From assembly GCA_900468805.1 (NCBI GenBank), contig UEIF01000010.1, forward strand, positions 18,596 to 82,595: a stretch of 64,000 nucleotides of DNA, read 5' to 3'. Position numbers and translations under genes: made by a program. Of the stretch, positions 35,395 through 43,819 are shown piece by piece; the stretch's first letter is position 1, and every line of letters begins with the position of its first letter. The stretch is from Hyphomicrobiales bacterium (lineage in GTDB: Bacteria; Pseudomonadota; Alphaproteobacteria; Rhizobiales; Rhizobiaceae). Under the pieces are notes generated by a model, which was not told the origin of the DNA, made no database searches, and was given only the letters and a program-made list of their open reading frames with translations.

Positions 35395-38043
35395 TTGCGC
35401 TTGATACACTGGCTGCTTCGCACCGTTCTTCTGCTTTCGCTGGCTGTTGCCGGCCTGCATTTCGATGGAAGGGCCGCTTCTGCGCAGACCCCGCAGCCGG
35501 CGGCTGAGGCTCAGACCCAGACGACGCCGGCCCAATCGGCTCCGGTTCCGGCAGCTCCGGTTCCGGCGGCTCCGGTTCAAGCGGCTCCGGCAGAGGCTGC
35601 GCCGGCCGAGGCGCCGCTCGCCAGTACCGGCCTCGATCAGGCGCTGAAGGATATCGACAAGGCGAAGAACGAGCTTGCTTCGCTGCAGGACCGCGTCAAG
35701 CAGAATGTCGACAATGACGACGGTCTGGTGGAGCTTGCCGGCAAGACCGACGAGCTCGGCCGCACCGTCATCGCCACGTCCGTCAGCCTGCGGCCGCGGT
35801 TCGACCAGATCAAGAGCCGCCTTGCCGAGCTCGGCGAACCGCCGAAGGACGGGCAGCCGCCGGAAGCGCAGATCGTCACCGAAGAGCGTAACGCGCTGAC
35901 GGCCGAGCGCTCGCAGATCAACGCCGTCACGGGTGACGCGGAGAATCTGTCGATCGCTATCACCAAGCTTTCCAACGTGATCACGGCGACGCGCCGCCAG
36001 CTTTTTGCCGATACGCTGTTCCGGCGCACCGAGATCTCCGTCTCCGTATTCGACGATGCGACCAGTGCCTTCGTGCAGGAAGTGAGCGAGTTTTCCCAGA
36101 CGCTTTCGAGCTGGATTACCTTCGTCTGGAAGTTCAAGGCCCTGTCGCTGTTTGCGGCGATCTTCCTGTCGCTCGCGACGGCCCTGATCCTGCTCTCCGG
36201 CGGCTACCGGCTTTTCGGCCAGTATTTGCGGCGCGACGTCAATGTCGAAGAACCTTCCTATATCAGCCGTCTTGCCTTTGCCTTCTGGTCGACGCTGATC
36301 CGCACGGCGGCGCTCGATGTGCTGCTGGTGACGTCGCTGATCTTCCTCGACGGCTTTAATGTGCTGAGGAGCGACATCACGCCCGTGATCGCCGCGCTCT
36401 TCGGTTCGATCGGTCTCGTCTATTTCGTCGGCCGCTTCGTCAATGCGGTCTTTGCGCCGAATGATCCGTCCTGGCGCCTGGTGCGCCTTTCCAATCTCGG
36501 CGCGCGCTCGGTCGGCTACTGCCTGATCGCCATGGCGGTGGTCAACGCGCTCGACTACCTCTTCGGCGCCATCGGCGAGGCGATGGGCTCGCCGCTGGTT
36601 TTGACGGTCGTGCGCAGCCTGCTTGCGGCACTGATCATCGGTCTCATCCTGATTGCCGTATCCTTCGGAAAGCCGATGCTGGCAAGGAACGGCGATCCCG
36701 ATGCGCCTGGCCGCCACTGGCCGCGCGGCATGGCGATCCTGTTGCGCGTCTTCGGCGCCGGGCTGATCCTTGCTGCACTTTCGGGCTATGTGGGCCTGGC
36801 ACGTTTCGTCGCCACGCAGCTCATCATCACCAGCGCCATCGTGGTGACCACCTATATCGGCCTGCTGCTCGGCAAGGCGATCTCACGGCAGGACAATTTC
36901 GGCGATACGTTCCTCGGGCGTTTCCTGGAAACCCGCTTCAAGCTCGGGCCGGTGGCGATCGACCAGGTCGGGCTGGTCGTCGGCCTGCTGATCTATGCGG
37001 TCGCGCTCTTGACCGGCATTCCGCTGATCCTGCTGCTCTGGGGCTTCCACGTGCAGGATCTGCAGCTGCTTGCTTACAGGCTGTTTACGGAAGTCCGTCT
37101 CGGCGGCATCAGCATTTCGCTGCTCGGCATCTTTACCGGCATCCTGCTCTTTGCCGGCGGTTATCTCGCGACGCGCTGGGTGCAGAAGTGGCTGGACAGC
37201 AATGTCATGGCGCGCAGCCATGTCGATCTCGGCGTGCGCAATTCGGTGAAGACGGGCATCGGCTATCTCGGCGTCGGTGTGGCCGCCATCTTCGGCGTTT
37301 CGGCGGCGGGCATCGACCTGTCCAATCTTGCGCTCGTCGCCTCGGCGCTGTCCGTCGGTATCGGTTTCGGCCTGCAGAACATCGTGTCGAACTTCGTTTC
37401 CGGTCTGATCCTGCTTGTCGAACGTCCCTTCAAGGTGGGCGACCATGTCGTGTCCGGCACGGCCGAAGGTATCGTCAAGCGCATCTCGGTGCGCGCCACC
37501 GAAATCGAGACCTTCCGCAAGCAGTCGATCATCGTGCCGAATTCCGAGCTCATCAACGGGCTCGTCGGCAACTGGACGCATCGCAACAAGATCGGCCGTT
37601 CGGAAATCCCGGTTTCCGTAAGCTACGAGGCCGATCCGCGGAAGGTGATGGATATCCTGCTGGAACTCGTTTCCAAGGTGCCACTGGTGATGCGCAATCC
37701 GGAGCCGCATGTCGAGTTCCTGCGCTTCGGCCCCTATTCGCTGGATTTCGAGCTGCGCTTCTTCCTGGCCGACATGGGTGACGGCATGGCGGTGCGCAAC
37801 GATCTCAGGATCGAGATCCTCAGGCGCTTCAGGGCGGAAGGCATCGAGATCCCGCTGCCGCAGAGCGATCTGACCATCCACCGGCAGGCGAATGCCGAGG
37901 CGGAGAAGGCGCTTGTCCAAAAGCCTGATGAGCCCGAGGACGCCGCGGCCGAAAATGAGGCCAGGGACGACGAGACGGTGGAAGACGAGCAGCCGGTGCG
38001 CCAATTGCGCAGCAAGGCGGCCGATGGCAAGCTCAAAGGCTGA
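35395..38043 (+). CDS. Large mechanosensitive channel of the MscS superfamily (DUF3772 type)
   Basis: An 882-residue inner-membrane protein. A signal peptide (LLLSLAVAGLHFDGRAASA) is followed by an Ala/Pro-rich stretch with repeated PVPAAP units and a coiled-coil periplasmic domain of the DUF3772 type (about residues 75-230). About eleven transmembrane helices then lead to the MscS pore and beta domain: SVGIGFGLQNIVSNFVSGLI (about 650-669), the Gly-rich pore helix, and ERPFKVGDHV. The acidic C-terminus (DEPEDAAAENEARDDETVED) is cytoplasmic. It probably releases solutes on hypo-osmotic shock. No in-frame ATG is available; TTG 35395 (or TTG 35401) after GGGGG is the likely start. Confidence 0.85.
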   Translation: MRLIHWLLRTVLLLSLAVAGLHFDGRAASAQTPQPAAEAQTQTTPAQSAPVPAAPVPAAPVQAAPAEAAPAEAPLASTGLDQALKDIDKAKNELASLQDRVKQNVDNDDGLVELAGKTDELGRTVIATSVSLRPRFDQIKSRLAELGEPPKDGQPPEAQIVTEERNALTAERSQINAVTGDAENLSIAITKLSNVITATRRQLFADTLFRRTEISVSVFDDATSAFVQEVSEFSQTLSSWITFVWKFKALSLFAAIFLSLATALILLSGGYRLFGQYLRRDVNVEEPSYISRLAFAFWSTLIRTAALDVLLVTSLIFLDGFNVLRSDITPVIAALFGSIGLVYFVGRFVNAVFAPNDPSWRLVRLSNLGARSVGYCLIAMAVVNALDYLFGAIGEAMGSPLVLTVVRSLLAALIIGLILIAVSFGKPMLARNGDPDAPGRHWPRGMAILLRVFGAGLILAALSGYVGLARFVATQLIITSAIVVTTYIGLLLGKAISRQDNFGDTFLGRFLETRFKLGPVAIDQVGLVVGLLIYAVALLTGIPLILLLWGFHVQDLQLLAYRLFTEVRLGGISISLLGIFTGILLFAGGYLATRWVQKWLDSNVMARSHVDLGVRNSVKTGIGYLGVGVAAIFGVSAAGIDLSNLALVASALSVGIGFGLQNIVSNFVSGLILLVERPFKVGDHVVSGTAEGIVKRISVRATEIETFRKQSIIVPNSELINGLVGNWTHRNKIGRSEIPVSVSYEADPRKVMDILLELVSKVPLVMRNPEPHVEFLRFGPYSLDFELRFFLADMGDGMAVRNDLRIEILRRFRAEGIEIPLPQSDLTIHRQANAEAEKALVQKPDEPEDAAAENEARDDETVEDEQPVRQLRSKAADGKLKG

Positions 38044-38143
38044 ACGGGGCATTCAGCGCTCATTCACGGCTGTGGTGCTATAACCTCAAGCAATCGATCG
38101 CTGCCGGGCAGCGACGAGCGCTCGAGGGGAGGGCGTATAGCCT

Positions 38144-38419
38144 ATGTCGCATGTCGTGACACGTTCCGCAGTCGCATTTCTTCTTCTCCTTTCCGCCGCA
38201 CCTTTGGCGCAGGCGGCCTCCGTCACCAACAAGGACGAAGCGCCAGTGGTGCTGACCGTCACCGAAGGCGGCAACCGTGTGGAAGTCGTCGTCGATGCCG
38301 GCGCTTCCGAAAGGTTCTGTCCCTCCGGCTGCTTCATGACGACGCCCGATGGCGATCGTATCGGGCTTTCCGGCGACGAGACGATCGAGATCGTCAAGGG
38401 TTCGGCCGTCGTCAAGTGA
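38144..38419 (+). CDS. Small exported protein of unknown function
   Basis: A 91-residue protein with a signal peptide ending at AQA (about residue 26: AVAFLLLLSAAPLAQAA). The mature ~65 residues form a probable beta-rich domain (APVVLTVTEGGNRVEVVV) with two cysteines in FCPSGCFM, spaced for a disulfide or metal site. No family is recognised. A GGGAGGG-rich stretch lies upstream of the ATG. It follows the MscS gene by 100 bases on the same strand. Confidence 0.7.
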   Translation: MSHVVTRSAVAFLLLLSAAPLAQAASVTNKDEAPVVLTVTEGGNRVEVVVDAGASERFCPSGCFMTTPDGDRIGLSGDETIEIVKGSAVVK

Positions 38420-38624
38420 CGGCGGCTTGAGCCTGGTTATTGCCGATTTTTATGATTTTTTGAGCCTCACGGCTTTTGACGCTTGTCTATTTACAGGTGG
38501 TCGCGGCAAGCTTTTCGCATGTCGTAAACAGGCCTCTCACGGCTCATGCCTCGCTGCATAGTTCGCGACAATGGTTCGTCCGGGTATCGCAGGCCGGACA
38601 TTCGGTTGAAGAGGGTATTATTCC

Positions 38625-41138
38625 ATGAAGTCACATGCGCGGGCAGTGGTCATCGGCGGCGGCGTGGTCGGCGTTTCGACGCTCTATCACCTTGCGAAGA
38701 AGGGATGGGGCGACAGCGTGCTCATCGAGCGCAAGGAGCTGACATCTGGCTCGACCTGGCATGCGGCGGGCCTCCTGCCGCTCTTCAACATGAGCTATTC
38801 GGTCGGCCAGATTCACAAATATTCCGTCCGCTTCTATCAGGAACTGCAGCAGGAAACCGGCATGAATGTCGGTTTCAGCAAGGTTTCCAACATTCGTCTC
38901 GCCCGCACCAGGGATCGCTGGGACGAATTTATGTACTATGCCGGCATTGCCGAAACGATCGGCGTGAAGGTCAATATCCTGACGCCCGAGCAGGTGAAGG
39001 AGATCTGGCCGCTCTGTGAGACCGATGGACTGCTCGGCGCCATTCAGCATCCCGATGACGGCTATATCCAGCCGGCGGACCTGACGCAGGCGCTTGCCAA
39101 GGGTGCCCGCGACTACGGCGCCACGATCTACCGCAACACGACGGTCACCGCCATCGAGCAGCAGGCTGACGGGTTCTGGAAGGTGACGACGGACAAGGGC
39201 GAGATTATCGCCGAACACGTCATCTCCTGCACCGGCAACTTCGCCCGCAAGACCGGCGACATGGTCGGCATCAACATCCCGGTCATCCCGGTCGAGCACC
39301 AGTATATCGTCACCGAGCCGCATCCCGATATTCTCGCCCGCAAGGCCAAGGGCCTGCCGGAAATGGGCGTGCTGCGCGAGGCTGACAGCGCCTGGTACAT
39401 GCGCGAAGAAAATGGCGGGCTGCTGCTTGGCCCCTACGAGCACGGCGCGCCTGTCTGTTATGTCGACGGTCCGTCCGATGACAGCGAATACGAGCTGTTC
39501 CAGGAAGAGCTCGACCGGCTGATGCCGCATATCGAAACGGCGATCGCCCGCGTGCCTGCCTTCGGCGAAGTCGGCATCAAGAAGGTTTATAATGGCGCGA
39601 TCGCCTACACGCCCGACGGCAACCCGATCGTCGGTCCCGCACCGGGGCTGAAGAATTTCTGGCTGAATGAAGGCCATTCCTTCGGCATCACCGCTGCCGG
39701 CGGCGCCGGCTGGCAGCTTGCCGAATGGATCGTCGATGGCGAGCCGACCGTCGACATGATGGGCGTCGATCCGCGCCGCTTCGGCCCTTACGCGAAGGAA
39801 GGCTACCTCATCGCCAAGAACGAGGAAGCCTATGCCAACGTCTTCACCATGCACTATCCGGATGAAGAGCGCTCTGCTGCCCGTCCGCTGAAGACGACGC
39901 CGGTCTATGACCGCCTGAAGAAGCTCGGTGCGGTCTTCGGCTCCGTCTATGGCTGGGAACGCGCCAACTGGTTTGCGCCCGAAGGCTATGACCTGCCGAA
40001 GGACCAGATCGGCGTTGGCGCCGATGTTCTCACCAACCACAATCATTCCGACCCGACCGAGGACGGCCGCGTCCTGGAGCGCTGGTCGTTCCGCCGCTCG
40101 AACTATTTCGAGCATGTCGGCAACGAAGTCATGAACGTCAACAAGAATGTCGGCGTGCTGGACATGTCGGCTTTCGCCAAGGCGCTGGTCACAGGTCCCG
40201 GTGCGCGCGCATGGCTGGAGTCGATCTTCGCCAATGCCATCCCGAAGAAGCGTGGACGTATCGCGCTCTGCCACATGCTGACCAGGGAAGGCGGCGTGCG
40301 CGCGGAATTCACCGTCTATGAAAGCGCGCCCGGCACTTTCTACCTCGTCTCTGCCGGCGCCTATGAGGCGCATGACCACGACTATATGCGCAAGCTGCTG
40401 CCGACAGACGGCAGCGTGAAGTTCACGCCGATCACGCAAGGCTGGGGCGTGCTTGTTCTCGCCGGTCCGAAGTCGCGCGATGTGTTGAAGAAGCTGACCC
40501 GCACCAGCCTCGACAACAAGGATTTCCCCTGGCTATCAGGCAAGGAGATCTCGGTCGGTGCAGCAACCGCCCATGCGTTGCGCGTCAACTTCGTCGGCGA
40601 GCTCGGCTGGGAGCTGCATCATCCGATCGAGATGCAGAACTACATTTTCGACAAGCTGATGGAAGCCGGTGCCGAATTCGGCATCAAGCCTTTCGGCATC
40701 CGCGCCATGCTGTCCATGTCGGTGGAAAAGTCCTATCGCCTGATCCCGCGCGAAATGTCGATCGAATATAATGCTTATGAATCCGGCCTCGACCGCTTCA
40801 TCAAGCCGGAAAAGGAATTCCTCGGCCGTGAGGGCCTGCTGTCCTACAAGGAAAAGGGCCTGAAGTGGAACTTCGCGACGCTTGTCGTCGAGACCGGCAA
40901 TGACGTCGATGCGCGCGGCTCGGAGGCAATCTACAACGAGGCGGGCGAGCTTGTCGGCCGCGCCACCAACGGCACTTTCGGCTTCCGTATCAATCGCTCG
41001 CTGGCGCTTGCCATGCTGCGGCCCGATTACGCCAAGGAAGGCACGAAGCTGAAGATCAAGATCCTCGGCACCACGTACAACGCGACCGTCGTCGGTGAGA
41101 GCCCGTTCGACACCGAGAACGCAGCACTTCGTGGCTAA
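38625..41138 (+). CDS. FAD-dependent oxidoreductase with GcvT domain (dimethylglycine/sarcosine dehydrogenase-like)
   Basis: An 837-residue two-part demethylase. Residues 1-380 form a DAO-type FAD domain: GGGVVGVSTLYHLAKKG (11-27) and SGSTWHAAGLLPLFN (about 42-56), where the His of the WHAAG motif is the covalent FAD site in dimethylglycine dehydrogenase. An FAO_M linker domain follows. Residues 440-830 form a GcvT/aminomethyltransferase domain with tetrahydrofolate-binding features (ENVAEL-like FVGELGWELHHP, about 657-668). It should oxidise N-methyl groups of dimethylglycine or sarcosine, passing formaldehyde to tetrahydrofolate, as in betaine/choline catabolism. The gene is alone and ends with a strong terminator. 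Confidence 0.88.
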   Translation: MKSHARAVVIGGGVVGVSTLYHLAKKGWGDSVLIERKELTSGSTWHAAGLLPLFNMSYSVGQIHKYSVRFYQELQQETGMNVGFSKVSNIRLARTRDRWDEFMYYAGIAETIGVKVNILTPEQVKEIWPLCETDGLLGAIQHPDDGYIQPADLTQALAKGARDYGATIYRNTTVTAIEQQADGFWKVTTDKGEIIAEHVISCTGNFARKTGDMVGINIPVIPVEHQYIVTEPHPDILARKAKGLPEMGVLREADSAWYMREENGGLLLGPYEHGAPVCYVDGPSDDSEYELFQEELDRLMPHIETAIARVPAFGEVGIKKVYNGAIAYTPDGNPIVGPAPGLKNFWLNEGHSFGITAAGGAGWQLAEWIVDGEPTVDMMGVDPRRFGPYAKEGYLIAKNEEAYANVFTMHYPDEERSAARPLKTTPVYDRLKKLGAVFGSVYGWERANWFAPEGYDLPKDQIGVGADVLTNHNHSDPTEDGRVLERWSFRRSNYFEHVGNEVMNVNKNVGVLDMSAFAKALVTGPGARAWLESIFANAIPKKRGRIALCHMLTREGGVRAEFTVYESAPGTFYLVSAGAYEAHDHDYMRKLLPTDGSVKFTPITQGWGVLVLAGPKSRDVLKKLTRTSLDNKDFPWLSGKEISVGAATAHALRVNFVGELGWELHHPIEMQNYIFDKLMEAGAEFGIKPFGIRAMLSMSVEKSYRLIPREMSIEYNAYESGLDRFIKPEKEFLGREGLLSYKEKGLKWNFATLVVETGNDVDARGSEAIYNEAGELVGRATNGTFGFRINRSLALAMLRPDYAKEGTKLKIKILGTTYNATVVGESPFDTENAALRG

Positions 41139-41213
41139 GGGATATCGCGACGCGCTTTCAGTCTATGTTTAGCGCGAGATGCTTCAATTTCTTAAGCATA
41201 TGGACAAGAAAAG

Positions 41214-41240
41214 GGCGGCCGCATCATCGGCCGCCTTTTT
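41214..41240 (+). terminator. Intrinsic terminator after the dehydrogenase gene
   Basis: Perfect 8-bp stem GGCGGCCG / CGGCCGCC with a six-base loop CATCAT, followed by TTTTT. An A-run precedes it. Confidence 0.9.
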
Positions 41241-41334
41241 CATAGCTGGCTATGGCAACCCAATTAATAATTATTCAAATCAATTCATGTAACCGTTTCG
41301 TTCGGGGACACAATTTCCATTTTAAAGGTTTGCC

Positions 41335-42165
41335 ATGGCGTTTCTAGGTATTTCGGGGATGCAATATTCCGGAGAGATGTTTGCCGGCGCGCGCATTATC
41401 CTCGCTGAAGATTCCAATGTCTTCACGTCGATGATCGGAAAGCGCCTGAAGGAGCTCTTCGATATCGATGTCGAGATCTGCCGCAGCTTCGAAGAGCTGC
41501 AGCTTTCCTACGACAAATCTTCTGATCCGATTACGCTCGCGATCTCCAACATCAACCTGCCGGGCGCCGAAAACGGCGAGGCGCTGGAATATCTGGTCGA
41601 TCTGTCGATCCCGACGATCGTCTTTACCGGCACGTTCCAGGAAGGCATGCGCGACAAGCTGCTCGCCAAGGATATCGTCGACTACATCCTCAAGGACAAT
41701 ATCTTTGCCGTCGACCTGCTGGCGGAATCGATCTGCCGCTTCCTGACGAACCACCGTCATCACGTGCTGATCGTCGACGACAGCGCCACGGCCCGCGCGC
41801 TGCTTTCCAGCCGCCTGAAGCGCTATAATTTCCGCGTCAGCACCGCCGAGAGCGGCGCCAAGGCGTTGGAGATCCTCAAGGCCAACCGCGATATCGGCCT
41901 TATGGTCACCGACTACAACATGCCCGATATCGATGGCTTCGAGCTGACGCGCCGCATCCGCGCCTCGATCGGCTCGCATGAGCTGCGCATCATCGGCGTT
42001 TCCTCCTCTTCCAACCGGCTGCTTTCGGCACGATTCCTGAAGGCCGGCGGCAACGACTTCATGCTGCGTCCGTTCATCGACGAGGAGTTCTACTGCCGCG
42101 TCAACCAGAACCTGGATACGCTCCTGCAGATCCAGTCGATGCACAAGGAGCGGGCGGTTGCCTGA
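41335..42165 (+). CDS. Double-receiver response regulator (REC-REC)
   Basis: A 276-residue protein of two CheY-like domains and no output domain. The second receiver (about residues 142-265) is complete: VDDS (148-150), phospho-acceptor D193 in MVTDYNMPD and a later conserved Lys/Arg region. The first (about 17-135) keeps the acidic pair E25/D26 but has Asn72 where the phospho-acceptor Asp should be (LAISNINLPG), so it is probably a pseudo-receiver. The layout is the same as in the next gene, which adds a GGDEF domain; the two arose by duplication. AAGG lies seven bases before the ATG. It may tune the cyclase by sharing a kinase or by heterodimer formation. Confidence 0.9.
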   Translation: MAFLGISGMQYSGEMFAGARIILAEDSNVFTSMIGKRLKELFDIDVEICRSFEELQLSYDKSSDPITLAISNINLPGAENGEALEYLVDLSIPTIVFTGTFQEGMRDKLLAKDIVDYILKDNIFAVDLLAESICRFLTNHRHHVLIVDDSATARALLSSRLKRYNFRVSTAESGAKALEILKANRDIGLMVTDYNMPDIDGFELTRRIRASIGSHELRIIGVSSSSNRLLSARFLKAGGNDFMLRPFIDEEFYCRVNQNLDTLLQIQSMHKERAVA

Positions 42166-42219
42166 CCCTGCCGCAACGATCGAGTGCGGGCAAACGCCCC
42201 TACGTGATCGGTCTACACC

Positions 42220-42370
42220 GGAAAAACATGACGGAGGCTCGTATTTCTGCAATCGCAGGTGTAGCTTCCGTCATTTTCCCCTTCACGGAAGGGGAGGCCT
42301 CGGTTATCGTCCCGCACGCTGCAAGAGGGGGCGAGTCGACCCCCATGGGCGTGCGGAGGGATAGGTAGCT
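42220..42370 (+). promoter_or_regulatory. Structured leader between the double-receiver genes
   Basis: Three stem-loops follow one another. (1) 42220-42280: a long imperfect stem, GGAAAA..ATGACGGAGGCT against AGCTTCCGTCATTTTCC, capped by a small CTGC-AATC-GCAG hairpin. (2) 42279-42295 region: CCCCTTC-ACG-GAAGGGG. (3) 42312-42356: outer stem CCGCACGC / GCGTGCGG enclosing an inner GGGGG / CCCCC stem. The outer 3' arm runs into the GGAGGG Shine-Dalgarno-like sequence (42355-42360) of the GGDEF gene. A role in termination, attenuation or translational control is inferred; no known riboswitch motif was recognised. Confidence 0.55.
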
Positions 42371-43702
42371 GTGACATTCCAGGGGGATTTTCAGCGGGAG
42401 AATGCAGGTCCTCGGTTTGGAGGAATCCGCATACTTCTGGTTGAGGATTCCCGGATGTTTTCCGCCGTGCTCTGCCATCGGTTCCAGACCGAACTCAACC
42501 TCAGTGTTGTCTGCTGTTCCTCGCTGAAGGCGCTGCGCGAAGAGCTCTCGCAGGACGGCCAAGGCTACAGCGTAGCCGTCGTCGACCTGAACCTGCCTGA
42601 CGCACCCTATGGCGAGGCGCTCGACTGCACGATCGAGCACGATATTCCGGCCATCGTCTTTACCGCGACCTTCGATCTCAATACCCGCGCCCGAATCCTC
42701 GAGCGCAATGTCATTGACTATGTGCTGAAGGACAACGAATTCGCGCTCGACAATCTGGTCGCGACGGTGCGCCGGGCGATCATGAACCGCAAGACGCGGG
42801 TGCTTGTCGTCGACGACGTTTCATCGGCGCGCCAGGTGCTGGTCGATCTCCTGAAGGCGCAGCAATATATGGTCGTCGAAGCCAGTTCCGGGCTCGAGGC
42901 GATTGCGGCACTCGAGGCCTACAGCGATATCGAGCTTGTCGTCACCGATCATCATATGCCCGATATGAGCGGCTACGAGCTGACGCGGCGCATCCGCCAC
43001 CGGTTCGGCTCTGACAAGCTGCGCGTCATCGGCGTTTCCTCCTCGAACGACCGCATGCTGTCGGCAAGCTTCCTGAAGGCTGGGGCCAGCGACTTCGTCT
43101 ACCGGCCGTTCGTCGCCGAAGAGCTGCAGTGCCGCATTGCCAACAATGTCGAGACGCTGACGCAGATGAAGCAGCTGCGGGCGGCGGCGGCCTGCGATTA
43201 CCTGACCGGGCTTTATAACCGGCGCTATTTCTACGATAACGGCCCGAAGCTGGTGAACGAGTGCCTGCGGCTGAAAATGTCGAGCGCGGTCGCCATTCTC
43301 GACATCGACCACTTCAAGCGGCTGAACGACACCTATGGCCATGAGATCGGCGACAAGGTGCTGAAGGCTGTCGCAGACAGACTGCGGACGATCTTCGAAG
43401 GCAGCGATAATCTTCTTTCGCGCCTCGGCGGCGAGGAATTCGCCATTCTCTTCCCGCTAATGGATTCGCTGGCGGCCACCAAGCTCTGCGATGAGATCCG
43501 CTCGGATATTTCCCGCCTCAGAGTGACGGCCGACGATGAGGAACTGGCGGTGACGGTGTCGATCGGCGTCGCCGAGATCACCGGTTACGAGACCTTCGAG
43601 AACTATCTGAACGCGGCAGACCAGTTTCTTTACATGGCCAAGCACAAGGGCCGGAATTTGGTCTATTCCGATGCCAAGATGACGGAAGAGGCGGCGCAGT
43701 AG
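42371..43702 (+). CDS. Diguanylate cyclase response regulator (REC-REC-GGDEF)
   Basis: A 443-residue protein with two receivers and a GGDEF domain that makes c-di-GMP from two GTP. REC1 (about 18-135) has phospho-acceptor D72 (VVDLNLPD); REC2 (about 142-262) has D193 (VVTDHHMPD). The GGDEF domain (about 272-435) has DYLTGLYNRRYF, the metal ligand region AILDIDHFKRLNDTYGH and an intact GGEEF (353-357). No RxxD inhibitory site is seen before GGEEF, so product inhibition may be weak. This is PleD-like architecture. The start is GTG 42371. Positioned after its REC-REC paralogue, with a structured leader in between. Confidence 0.93.
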   Translation: MTFQGDFQRENAGPRFGGIRILLVEDSRMFSAVLCHRFQTELNLSVVCCSSLKALREELSQDGQGYSVAVVDLNLPDAPYGEALDCTIEHDIPAIVFTATFDLNTRARILERNVIDYVLKDNEFALDNLVATVRRAIMNRKTRVLVVDDVSSARQVLVDLLKAQQYMVVEASSGLEAIAALEAYSDIELVVTDHHMPDMSGYELTRRIRHRFGSDKLRVIGVSSSNDRMLSASFLKAGASDFVYRPFVAEELQCRIANNVETLTQMKQLRAAAACDYLTGLYNRRYFYDNGPKLVNECLRLKMSSAVAILDIDHFKRLNDTYGHEIGDKVLKAVADRLRTIFEGSDNLLSRLGGEEFAILFPLMDSLAATKLCDEIRSDISRLRVTADDEELAVTVSIGVAEITGYETFENYLNAADQFLYMAKHKGRNLVYSDAKMTEEAAQ

Positions 43703-43723
43703 GGGCGCTTGCAGTTCTCTTCG

Positions 43724-43757
43724 TCGTCATCCCCGGGCTCGTCCCGAGCATGACGGG
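43724..43757. repeat. Short palindromic intergenic repeat (REP-like)
   Basis: GTCATCCCCGGGCTCGTCCC continues to GAGCATGAC: outer arms GTCAT/ATGAC and inner arms GCTCG/CGAGC. Elements with this CTCGGG-CCCGAG look are abundant between genes in Rhizobiales. It lies between two convergent genes. Confidence 0.6.
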
Positions 43758-43786
43758 AGAAGTGGGCCGGCTTGTCAAAACGATAA

Positions 43787-43807
43787 AGGCGGCCCAGTCG
43801 GCCGCCT
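43787..43807 (-). terminator. Intrinsic terminator of the GlxA-type regulator gene
   Basis: Stem AGGCGGCC / GGCCGCCT with a five-base loop, followed on the minus strand by TTTATCGTTTT. It lies just past the regulator stop codon. Confidence 0.7.
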
Positions 43808-43819
43808 ATCTCGTTTCTC

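Noticed and set aside
35540..35600. CGGCTCCGGTTCCGG-type tandem repeat as a regulatory or mobile repeat
   Set aside because: It is in frame inside the MscS-type gene and encodes the Ala/Pro-rich PVPAAP linker, so it is ordinary low-complexity coding sequence.
38631..40439. 602-codon open frame antisense to the dimethylglycine dehydrogenase-like gene
   Set aside because: It is the mirror of a C-ending, GC-rich gene; the plus-strand product has clear FAD and GcvT domains and the antisense product has none.
42166..42219. Possible c-di-GMP (GEMM) riboswitch upstream of the GGDEF gene, suggested by GCGGGCAAACGCCCC
   Set aside because: The conserved GEMM core and its tetraloop-receptor pattern could not be found in order; only generic hairpins are present.
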